Assembly: GCA_938016265.1 (NCBI GenBank)
Contig: CALLWB010000076.1
Coordinates: forward strand, 78,358 to 142,357
Length of the DNA stretch: 64,000 bases
From: an uncultured Saprospiraceae bacterium
GTDB taxonomy: Bacteria; Bacteroidota; Bacteroidia; Chitinophagales; Saprospiraceae
Reading direction: 5' to 3'
Shown here: positions 56,257 to 64,000 of the stretch, piece after piece
How positions within the stretch are numbered: position 1 is the stretch's first letter
How the letters are laid out: the number at the start of each line of letters is the position of its first letter
Made by a program: the position numbers and the translations under genes
Notes under the pieces: model-generated
Databases searched by the model: none
What the model saw: the letters and a program-made list of their open reading frames with translations, nothing else
Told to the model about the DNA's origin: nothing

Positions 56257-57021
56257 TTAATTTTTCAGGACCATCTGATTTACTGAATGAACAGCCGCTG
56301 CCATTTCTGTCAGAAGACCAGGGTCTTTTTCAATTGCGTTGCCAACAACGATGATATCTGCACCAGCTTTTACGTTGGCCAACGCTTTTTCTGGAGTTTG
56401 GATGCCGCCGCCAATTACCAATGGAATCTGAATTTTATCTGCTACAGCAGCTATCATAGATTCGGAAATTGGAGTTATTGCACCACTCCCTGCATCCATA
56501 AAAACCAATTTCATTCCTAAAAGTTCCCCTGCAAGTGCAGTACATAAAGCAATATCATCTTTTGAAGAAGGAATTGGGTAGGTATTACTCATATAGGAGA
56601 CGGATGTCGGGACACCTCCATCTACCAACATATAGCCCGTTGAAATGATTTCAAGTGGGCTTGCATAAAGAAACGGTGCTGTTTCTACGTGTTTCCCAAT
56701 TAGTAGCTCTGGATTTCGACCAGAGATTAAACTTAAAAACAATACGGCATCTGCGGCATAGCTAAGCTGCATAGAGCTTCCGGGGAATAAAATCACAGGG
56801 ATTTGACAAGCCTCCTTTATTTTAAGAATGCAATAATCCAACGTATCATTTATAACCAAACTACCACCAATAAAGAAACAATCGACTTTTGCTTGGTGCG
56901 CAAATTCAATGATTTTATCAATATTGTCTGTTTTTAGTTTGTCAGGATCAATTAGGACAACAAATTTTTTCTTTCCTGCCTTTTTTCCATCCGTTAAACT
57001 CTGATAAATGCTTGATTTCAT
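56257..57021 (-). CDS. Geranylgeranylglyceryl/heptaprenylglyceryl phosphate synthase-like (GGGPS/PcrB family)
   Basis: 254 residues, a TIM-barrel prenyltransferase that joins sn-glycerol-1-phosphate to a polyprenyl diphosphate, the first committed ether-lipid step in archaea. Family blocks are FVVLIDPDK (20-28), CFFIGGSL, IPVILFPGSS, YMLVDGGVPTSVSYMSNTYPIP, MKLVFMDAGSGA and IPLVIGGGIQTPEKA with GADIIVVGNAIE. Bacteroidota homologues are known and some are active, but the physiological product here is not certain. First gene of the pair with rsgA. Confidence 0.92.
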   Translation of the reverse strand: MKSSIYQSLTDGKKAGKKKFVVLIDPDKLKTDNIDKIIEFAHQAKVDCFFIGGSLVINDTLDYCILKIKEACQIPVILFPGSSMQLSYAADAVLFLSLISGRNPELLIGKHVETAPFLYASPLEIISTGYMLVDGGVPTSVSYMSNTYPIPSSKDDIALCTALAGELLGMKLVFMDAGSGAITPISESMIAAVADKIQIPLVIGGGIQTPEKALANVKAGADIIVVGNAIEKDPGLLTEMAAAVHSVNQMVLKN

Positions 57022-57842
57022 AAGATTTTCATTAAGTCAGGTAGTTACACCTAAAGTGCCTAACATTAAGTATTGATCAACCCAAAGGTATATAAATCCT
57101 AAATGACAACTGTAGTCCTGTCGCCAAATTTTAATGCAAGTAGGTCAATAAGCTTTCCTCACCGGAGTAAAAACACCATAAAATGTTGCTTCACATTAAT
57201 TTTAATCACTGGCAAAATAGTCGGTTTCTAATGATAAATGTTACTGAAAGGTTGTTCTTTGGTAGTTGATTTATTCCTGATTAAGATTTCAAAAATCATT
57301 CTATTTTTGTTCATACAATAATTTTATCCAATGAATGACCCGCTGTAATTCAAATAATAAGGATAAAATTAATGAATTTAAAATCAGTTCAGAATAAAAA
57401 TATTTCAAAAATTGTGTATTTTTAATACAGGACGAAATTTTGTAGCGCAAACCATGGACAGTGTAAAATTTCCCAAAAAGGCATTTTCCTGTTCCTGAGT
57501 GTCTAAAAACTTAAGCTTAAGTATTTTAGTTTATTCCTATTTATCCAAACAACACAGATTTATAGACGAATACATAGATGTATTTTTGTAAACGAAATAA
57601 AATAAAGCGCTTTTTTGTTAATTTTTTGTTAATTTTCAGGCAGCGATCTACTACTAACAAACGTAATATTAATTGTTAAGCGGAGTATATTTTTAATCTC
57701 TACCCCTTGGATTAAAAAAAAATTGCTGTCTCTTTAACTCAGATTTATGCGTTTAGTGAAGTGCTAAAAATAAGCATAGATAAATCAGTAAAGTAGATAA
57801 CAATCGCTACCAATAAACCCAAACCAATCTAAAATATCAGGC
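57022..57842 (+). other. 821-bp AT-rich gap without a recognised gene
   Basis: No ORF looks real. It holds an inverted pair TAATTTTATCC (57319-57329)/GGATAAAATTA (57361-57371), a 14-bp palindrome ACTTAAGCTTAAGT (57509-57522), a -7-like TATTTTTG (57581-57588) and a perfect tandem 11-mer TTTTTTGTTAA (57611-57621 and 57622-57632). Confidence 0.45.
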
Positions 57843-58283
57843 ATGAAAGAAATTTTACTCTCAATCATAGTATTGTTGTTTACAATTCAATGCTATGCCC
57901 AATCAAACACAATTCTACCAGGAAAAAACAAGGTCAAAAAAACTACCGTTACCGAATATGGCGTTGATAAAAACGGAAAGACTGGCATAATCAAAAGATC
58001 CACTCTTTTGCCTGTAGGAAAACGCACACCCCTAAATCCAAACAAAAAGGTCGCAACCCCTATTCCCACAAATACCACCACCGCTACTTTTTCCAGAGCT
58101 ACAAAAATCCCCGAATCTACACCTCAGCGAGCGCGCATTTTGTCCATGGAGGAACAGATAAATTCAATAGAGCAAGAAATTGCCAAATACAAGAATTCAA
58201 CTTCGAGTGAAGAACAATTACGTCTTCAAAAACTCGAACATCTTCTCGAAAAGAAGAAAATTGAAAGAGTTATTTCCCAATAA
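57843..58283 (+). CDS. Small secreted protein with C-terminal coiled coil, not recognised
   Basis: 146 residues. The signal peptide ends at CYAQ (residue 20). The mature part is basic and low in structure (GKNKVKKTTVTEYGVDKNGKTGIIKRSTLLPVGKRTPL, then Thr/Pro-rich), and the last ~45 residues form a predicted coiled coil (MEEQINSIEQEIAKYKNSTSSEEQLRLQKLEHLLEKKK). It precedes the SprB-like gene by 44 bp and is probably co-transcribed, suggesting an accessory role. Function unknown. Confidence 0.72.
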   Translation: MKEILLSIIVLLFTIQCYAQSNTILPGKNKVKKTTVTEYGVDKNGKTGIIKRSTLLPVGKRTPLNPNKKVATPIPTNTTTATFSRATKIPESTPQRARILSMEEQINSIEQEIAKYKNSTSSEEQLRLQKLEHLLEKKKIERVISQ

Positions 58284-58327
58284 CCAATCCCCCTCTCCTC
58301 TATTTCATTTCGATCAACCCGGAAATC

Positions 58328-61300
58328 ATGAAACATATTTTTATCCTAACTAGACTAATCGCCTTCACAATAATCTCCTTCTTACTTTGCACCAATACTA
58401 CAATCGCCTGCGATACGACGCCCATCATCACACTCTCTAATGCACAAAACCTTGGAAACGGAACGTACACGATTGACATTGAAGTGTGCGTAGGAGAGGG
58501 AGGATCGCTTGACGGTTGGTCCACTGATGTTGATTCAGGAGTAAACATTATTGGTTTCACCCCTGCAACTTTAACCAATGGTGCAAACGTAGCCACTGGG
58601 GCACTTTCTCTAGGCAATTTAATATACACTTATCCAACCGCTGGCTTTCCTGATATGTTTGTAGATTTCAATTTGGGAACTTGTTTTAATTACACCGCAA
58701 CAACCGACGGTGACCCAACTGGCACAACCGTCTCTTTTGTTGGAGTAAATTGTGAATCTACTGTTTGTGCAGGTTCTTGCTCCGTTCTAACAGGAAATAC
58801 TGTAAACAATGTTCCTGCCCCACCTCCTCCTCCTGTGCCCATAGACCTTACCTGTGGCAATACCTTTACTGATGGAGTTGGCAATTATCTTAACAATACT
58901 GATCAGACGTACAATATCTGCTCTACCACACCAGGGGAGCCTGTAACAATTACCTTCTCTAGTTTTGGCTTAGAATCTGGGTTTGATTTTATGACAGTAT
59001 ACGACAATAATTCAGCTACAGGCGCTAGCACCGTTTATTCCGGTACGACTTCACCAGGAACAATAACCGCAACAAACCCAAGTGGTTGTTTTACAATTGT
59101 ATTTACGACTGATGGTTCAGTAACGGATGTTGGTTGGGACGCAGTAGTTTCTTGCGGCTGTTCAGCAGACGTCGGAACTCAAGTTACTAGTAGCGGAACC
59201 ACTTCTATCAATCTCTGTGTAGGAGAAAGCGCATCGATCACATCAAATGGTGACTTCGTTTTACCGCCTCCTGAAACAGGAGAAGAAGCAGAGTTAATTT
59301 ATGCTATATATGATAATTTACCTCCAGCCAACCCTAACCCCAATGTAGATGCTCAATTCTCAGGGCTATTTTGGACAGGACAGGATTGGGGACCAGGAGA
59401 TGCAGGGACTACAAACGATGATGGTGGCATTCCTGTTGCCCTAACTGGTGCAGGTATTACCGGAGATGGAAACGGCTGTATTTGGTTTGTTCCTGTTACC
59501 GCAGACGATGGAGATAACAATGGTAATCCAAATGGTATAATAAATGTCGACCAAAACAATGATGGCTGCTTTGATGTAGGGATCCCTGTCCAAATTTGTT
59601 ATCAAGAAGACCTAACAGTCACCTCTGTTGAGTTTTGTGATGCCAGTACCCTACCTGGTACCGGCACAATAACGCTTACCATTTCTGGCGGAAGCGGGCC
59701 TAATTATACAATTTCGAATACTGGAGATGGAACTTATTCTACAACTACCATTACTTCAAATCCTGGGACAGTCGTAGTTACCGTAACTGATGGAGATGTA
59801 CTCAATTTTTCTGTAACAGATGGCAGTGGCTGTGTTTTTGGACCATACACTCAAACATACATTTGTCAGGACGACCTTTGTCTTGTGAATAGCAACCTCA
59901 GCGTCGATCCATTACCTAGCGCATTCCCAAACAACCAATATCCTCCAAATACAGTCGTCGAATTTTGTTTCGACATCAACCAATACAATCAAACTAACGT
60001 CAACTTTCTTCATGGAATTGTTCCTAGCTTTGGCCCTGGATGGGTACCCACCTCAATTTCAAACACACAAAATCCAGTAGTCGCAGCAAACAATGAAGCA
60101 GGCTCTCAATGGGCTTGGTTTCCAGGTGGCACAGTAAATTACAATTCTACAGGAGCGCTAATCCCAGATGCTGGATGGTGGTTTCAAAGTGTTAATTCGC
60201 CTGGATTTACCGGAACAATTAGCGCCTTAGATCCAAACGCAAGTTGGGGAGATGGTTGTTCAGCAATATGTTACCCAACTACAGCAGCAGTTTGTGCAGC
60301 GGCAGGTGGCATTTTTGTACCTGGTTGCGGATGCACAAACAATACGGTTGACCTTTTTGGGGCGGTAATATATTTATGGGTTGGGCCTGACCCGTTCTTT
60401 GATGATATTGTCGATGTTACCATGACGCAAGCAACCTGCAATTCGCTTGGTGGTCTATGGGATCCAGCTTTTTCGGATTGTGGATTTTGGGGTGATTGTC
60501 TCGGCAACTCTGCGGACGGTTTTGGACTAATGTGGACCGCCTGTTTTGAATTGACCACCATAAGTGAAGCCAACTGTACAGCAGACAACCCACTTGATGT
60601 TTCCATTAAAACCTACGCGGATGGAGAAACTGGGATTTGGACAGACTTAGGATGTACTGCAGATCAGCCAGTTACCTGGAATGCTACCATGTGTTGCATC
60701 CCTCCACCAATGGCCAGCCCCCAGAATTTCTGTGAAGGACAATCAATAAATATAGTTGGAACAACAACCGACCCGACAAACACCATCAACTGGTATGATA
60801 CACCAACAGGGGGAATCCCACTAGCTACAGGTACTTCAACCTTCAATCCAGGATCTTTAGCTCCTGGAACCTACGTCTATTATTTGGAAGAAAACGACAA
60901 TGGCTGCCTTAGCTTAATAAGATCTTCTGTCATTATTACTGTAAATCCATTACCTGTTTTGACAGTAATAAGTGATGATAAAGATGTCTGTTTTGGAACT
61001 TCTGCCACCTTTGTTATTGATGCCCAATTTGAAACATCCATCGTCTGGAGTCCAAATTGTATCGGTTGCACAGGAGAAACAGTAACTGTCACCCCACTTA
61101 TAAATTCAACCTATTCCGTAACGGTCGCTAATAGCTGCGGAGCGCTAGTAGAAAACTTTAATGTAATAATCCACCCCTTACCTGTACCTAGTCCTATTGG
61201 CACAGAGGTAAGCTGTTTCGGCATTTGCGATGGAGAAATTGCAGCAAATGTTTCACTAGGAACTCCCCCATATGGGTATACTTGGTCGAATGGCCAAACA

Positions 61301-64000
61301 GGATCAACAGCGACAGGACTATGTCCTGGAATTTTTTCTGTGACCGTTATCGATGCATTTGGATGCGAAAACGCAGCGAGTTACGATTTGTCCAACTTTC
61401 CAGTTGGAGTTGGTGGTACGATATCTAACATCACAGGAGGATCTTGCTCCGGGAGTACAGATGGTGGCGCAACAGTGACCGGAACTGGCGGTACTCCTTC
61501 TTATACCTACGAATGGAATAATGGAGAAACCGCAGCAACTACAACAGGACTAGCAAGTGGTATTCAGACCGTTACAATTACTGATAGCAATGGATGTACT
61601 GGGGTTGCAAGTGTTACAATACCTAACTCTGGACTCTTTTCGGCAACGGCCATTGAAAATTCACCAGTACTGTGTGTTGGTCAAAGTAATGGTGTCGCCA
61701 CAGCGATAGGAAGTGGCGGAAGTCCGGCATATAGTTACCTTTGGGATAATGGTGGTATGACAGCCACCGTCTCCAACCTTACTGGCGGCCCTCATACAGT
61801 TACAGTTACAGACGCCAACAATTGCAGTGCCACTGCAACCGTTAATATTGATGTAATTCTACAACTAAGTGGCAATGTTGCCCCAGTCCAACAAGTCAGT
61901 TGTGCAGGAGGAAGCGACGGAGTTGCCATCTCAATAATCACAGGAGGAACATTACCATATACTTTCTCCTGGAGTACAGGAGCAACAGTAGCAAACCCCA
62001 ACGATTTACCTGCTGGAATGCATACTCTTTTCGTCACAGACTTCAACGGATGTACATCCTCAGCAACAGTTACCATCACAGAACCCCCAGCCCTCAGCCT
62101 CTCCGCTACAATTACCGGAAATGTAAATTGTAATGGAGAAAGCAATGGCAGTGCAACTGCAACTGCAGGAGGGGGGACTCCAGGTTATTCCTATGAATGG
62201 GACAACGGAGCAATGACCGCAGGAACAACAACGCTTTCAGCAGGCCCACATACCGTTTCGGTTACCGATCAAAACGGATGTCTGCAAACAGCTTCTGTTA
62301 CTATTACAGAACCAACAATTCTAACTGCCAGCGCAAGTATCAATAACAATGTCTCTTGTAATGGAGAAAGCGACGGCAGTGCTACCGTAATAGCTGGAGG
62401 AGGAACTCCTACCTACACTTACCTATGGGACAACGGAGAAATGACTGCAATGGCCACAACTCTAGGGGCTGGACCTCATACAGTAACAATTACAGATGCG
62501 AGCAATTGTACAACCACAGCTTCAGTTACCATTGGAGATGCTTCAGCGCTCTCTGCCTCAGTGGTTCTTGATAATCCCGTAGTATGTTTTGGCGAAAACA
62601 CTGGAGTAGCAACAGCAAGTGGATCAGGGGGAGCACCAGGATATACATTTATATGGGAAAACGGAGAAACGACACAAACCGTCTCCAATCTAACTGGTGG
62701 AATTCACTTTGTAACAGTCACGGACATAAATAGCTGTACAGCAACAGCCAGCATTGACGTAACCGAATTATTAGAACTCAACGGCAGCGTTGCAGTCGCA
62801 CAACAAGTAACTTGTGCAGCTGGAAGCGACGGAGTTGCAATCTCAATAATCACAGGAGGAACATTACCATATAGTTTCACTTGGAGTACAGGAGCAACTG
62901 TAGCAAATCCTAACGATTTACCTGCAGGAATACACACCCTCTTCGTCACAGATTTAAATGGATGTACTTCTTCTGCAACAGTTACAATCACCGAACCCCC
63001 AGCCCTCACCCTATCTGCTACAGTAAATGGAAACGTAAATTGCAACGGTGAAAGCAATGGTAGCGCAACCGCAACTGCAGGAGGAGGAACTCCAGGTTAT
63101 TCCTATGAATGGGACAACGGAGATATGACCGCAGCAACAACAACACTTTCAGCAGGCCCACATACCGTTTCGGTTACCGATCAAAACGGATGTCTGCAAA
63201 CAGCTTCTGTTACTATTACAGAACCAAGCGCAATACAAACAAGTGCCACTTTGATTTCAAATGCCAGCTGTACCGGCTTACGAGATGGAAGCGCCACTGC
63301 ATCAAGTATTGGCGGAACACCAGGGTACAGTTACATCTGGGATAATGGTGAGGCAACTGCCACAGCAACTGGACTTGGAGTAGGAATACATATTTATACC
63401 GTAACAGATAACCAAGGGTGTATAGAAACGGGCATGATAAATATCACCGAACCAACTGCAGTTACTGCTGTTGCTACATTTATTAGCGACGTCTTATGCG
63501 GAGGCTATTCCAATGGAAGTGCCTCCGTTGTTGGAGGAGGAGGAACACCTCCATATACTTACAATTGGACTAGTGGAGAAGTAACTCCAATAGCAACAGC
63601 ATTAGGGGCAACAACAAATTTCGTAACAGTTACTGACGTTAATGGTTGCACTGCGACAAGCAGCGTCTTAGTAAGAGAACCCCCATTACTAACCGCATTT
63701 GCAGTAATAGATGACAATGTAACATGTAATGGTGCTTCTGATGGCACTGCAACAATAACCGCAACTGGAGGAAATACACCATATTCTTATTTATGGAGCA
63801 ATGGTGAAACTACCGACTTTGCAACAGGTTTACCTGCTGGTTTTCAGTCCTATACCGTTACAGACGCAAATCTATGTGACGTTTCAGGAACCATTGTTAT
63901 AACAGAACCATCAACCATCACGATGGCTGTAAATGTGGACAACAACGTTTCATGTAATGGCCTTAGTGATGGATCCGCAACAATAACTGCAACAGGAGGA
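58328..64000 (+). CDS. Giant SprB-repeat surface adhesin (3' end cut by window)
   Basis: The frame is open for 1891 codons from ATG 58328 to the window end. A signal peptide (MKHIFILTRLIAFTIISFLLCTNTTIA) comes first. Residues ~175-280 contain a CUB-like domain (CGNTFTDGVGNYLNNTDQTYNIC...GFDFMTVYDNNS...CFTIVFTTDGS), followed by Cys-rich beta domains and an Ig_7-like domain (SPQNFCEGQSINIVGTTT). From ~960 on there are at least ten SprB repeats of ~76 residues, each VSCNGESDGSATVTATGG-like, then YSYLWDNGETT, and a TVTDANGCTATASVTITEP ending. SprB repeats occur in the mobile gliding adhesin SprB of Flavobacterium and relatives. A type B sorting domain is expected beyond the window. Contains a 912-bp internal duplication. 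Confidence 0.9.
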   Translation, partial: MKHIFILTRLIAFTIISFLLCTNTTIACDTTPIITLSNAQNLGNGTYTIDIEVCVGEGGSLDGWSTDVDSGVNIIGFTPATLTNGANVATGALSLGNLIYTYPTAGFPDMFVDFNLGTCFNYTATTDGDPTGTTVSFVGVNCESTVCAGSCSVLTGNTVNNVPAPPPPPVPIDLTCGNTFTDGVGNYLNNTDQTYNICSTTPGEPVTITFSSFGLESGFDFMTVYDNNSATGASTVYSGTTSPGTITATNPSGCFTIVFTTDGSVTDVGWDAVVSCGCSADVGTQVTSSGTTSINLCVGESASITSNGDFVLPPPETGEEAELIYAIYDNLPPANPNPNVDAQFSGLFWTGQDWGPGDAGTTNDDGGIPVALTGAGITGDGNGCIWFVPVTADDGDNNGNPNGIINVDQNNDGCFDVGIPVQICYQEDLTVTSVEFCDASTLPGTGTITLTISGGSGPNYTISNTGDGTYSTTTITSNPGTVVVTVTDGDVLNFSVTDGSGCVFGPYTQTYICQDDLCLVNSNLSVDPLPSAFPNNQYPPNTVVEFCFDINQYNQTNVNFLHGIVPSFGPGWVPTSISNTQNPVVAANNEAGSQWAWFPGGTVNYNSTGALIPDAGWWFQSVNSPGFTGTISALDPNASWGDGCSAICYPTTAAVCAAAGGIFVPGCGCTNNTVDLFGAVIYLWVGPDPFFDDIVDVTMTQATCNSLGGLWDPAFSDCGFWGDCLGNSADGFGLMWTACFELTTISEANCTADNPLDVSIKTYADGETGIWTDLGCTADQPVTWNATMCCIPPPMASPQNFCEGQSINIVGTTTDPTNTINWYDTPTGGIPLATGTSTFNPGSLAPGTYVYYLEENDNGCLSLIRSSVIITVNPLPVLTVISDDKDVCFGTSATFVIDAQFETSIVWSPNCIGCTGETVTVTPLINSTYSVTVANSCGALVENFNVIIHPLPVPSPIGTEVSCFGICDGEIAANVSLGTPPYGYTWSNGQTGSTATGLCPGIFSVTVIDAFGCENAASYDLSNFPVGVGGTISNITGGSCSGSTDGGATVTGTGGTPSYTYEWNNGETAATTTGLASGIQTVTITDSNGCTGVASVTIPNSGLFSATAIENSPVLCVGQSNGVATAIGSGGSPAYSYLWDNGGMTATVSNLTGGPHTVTVTDANNCSATATVNIDVILQLSGNVAPVQQVSCAGGSDGVAISIITGGTLPYTFSWSTGATVANPNDLPAGMHTLFVTDFNGCTSSATVTITEPPALSLSATITGNVNCNGESNGSATATAGGGTPGYSYEWDNGAMTAGTTTLSAGPHTVSVTDQNGCLQTASVTITEPTILTASASINNNVSCNGESDGSATVIAGGGTPTYTYLWDNGEMTAMATTLGAGPHTVTITDASNCTTTASVTIGDASALSASVVLDNPVVCFGENTGVATASGSGGAPGYTFIWENGETTQTVSNLTGGIHFVTVTDINSCTATASIDVTELLELNGSVAVAQQVTCAAGSDGVAISIITGGTLPYSFTWSTGATVANPNDLPAGIHTLFVTDLNGCTSSATVTITEPPALTLSATVNGNVNCNGESNGSATATAGGGTPGYSYEWDNGDMTAATTTLSAGPHTVSVTDQNGCLQTASVTITEPSAIQTSATLISNASCTGLRDGSATASSIGGTPGYSYIWDNGEATATATGLGVGIHIYTVTDNQGCIETGMINITEPTAVTAVATFISDVLCGGYSNGSASVVGGGGTPPYTYNWTSGEVTPIATALGATTNFVTVTDVNGCTATSSVLVREPPLLTAFAVIDDNVTCNGASDGTATITATGGNTPYSYLWSNGETTDFATGLPAGFQSYTVTDANLCDVSGTIVITEPSTITMAVNVDNNVSCNGLSDGSATITATGG
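61655..63478 (+). repeat. Tandem 912-bp duplication of a four-SprB-repeat block
   Basis: Two adjacent blocks of 912 bp (304 codons, four SprB repeats each). The central part, 61910-62315 and 62822-63227, is nearly identical in DNA; the outer repeats have diverged. The constant offset of 912 was checked at three points. Confidence 0.85.

Noticed and set aside
58300..63747. A series of minus-strand frames of 60-117 codons
   Set aside because: All are antisense to the SprB-repeat adhesin and recur with its repeats, so they are shadows.
61200..64000. Regularly spaced similar segments suggesting a CRISPR array
   Set aside because: The period is about 228 bp, in frame, with coding-type variation; these are SprB protein repeats.

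Overview
The window reads as chromosome of a free-living member of the Bacteroidota, most likely of the Saprospiria/Lewinella type. The evidence is type A and type B C-terminal secretion signals of the type IX secretion system (T9SS), a PorP/SprF-family protein beside an OmpA/PD40 protein, a SprB-repeat adhesin, an atpD-atpC pair on its own with a short epsilon subunit, a bacterial GGGP-synthase homologue, and several promoter-like sites matching the Bacteroidota consensus TTTG-N19..21-TAnnTTTG. The assignment below phylum level is inference. No rRNA, tRNA, CRISPR array, integrase or transposase was seen.

Layout. 1-2.7 kb: a secreted G8-domain protein cut by the left edge, then a NADAR protein ending at a long convergent terminator. 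2.7-5 kb: a secreted tail-fibre-like protein with a C1q/TNF-like end. 5.4-11.3 kb: recA, a two-gene AAA+ (CobS-like) plus phage-type partner module, a GNAT acetyltransferase, dnaN and a small secreted protein. 11.8-19.1 kb: CBS/ACT protein, single-domain response regulator, Ig-like lipoprotein, PmtA-like methyltransferase, Wzx-like flippase and a YcaQ/AlkX DNA glycosylase. 19.1-23.1 kb: a repeat-rich S74 tail-spike-like protein, a 179-bp imperfect palindrome in its upstream region, DUF1415 and an unknown small gene. 23.1-28.3 kb: atpDC, a SAM methyltransferase, a HTH-fused orphan DNA methyltransferase and a LamG secreted protein.

28.5-35.8 kb is a tight four-gene block: a type B T9SS cargo, its probable PorP/SprF partner, a PorE-like OmpA protein and an atypical Nramp transporter. 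35.8-48.3 kb holds a TPR protein with recently duplicated repeats, a beta-helix protein, DUF4846, DUF4349, TatA, a large unknown exported protein, two tandem ArsR regulators, TsaB and a CtpA-type S41 protease. 48.9-54.3 kb has two secreted paralogues sharing an N-terminal domain. 54.4-57 kb is a leftward cluster of MazG-like, Dtd, RsgA and GGGPS. The right end is a small secreted protein followed by a giant SprB-repeat adhesin that runs off the window.

Themes. About a third of the coding capacity is cell-surface or secreted protein, much of it modular and repeat-rich, with visible recent internal duplications. The rest is mostly scattered housekeeping genes. The items that look least explained are the AAA+/phage-type pair at 6.7-8.5 kb, the long hairpin at 21.5-21.7 kb, the Nramp relative lacking the metal-binding Asp/Asn, and the HTH-methyltransferase fusion. 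None of these has been tested by a database search.
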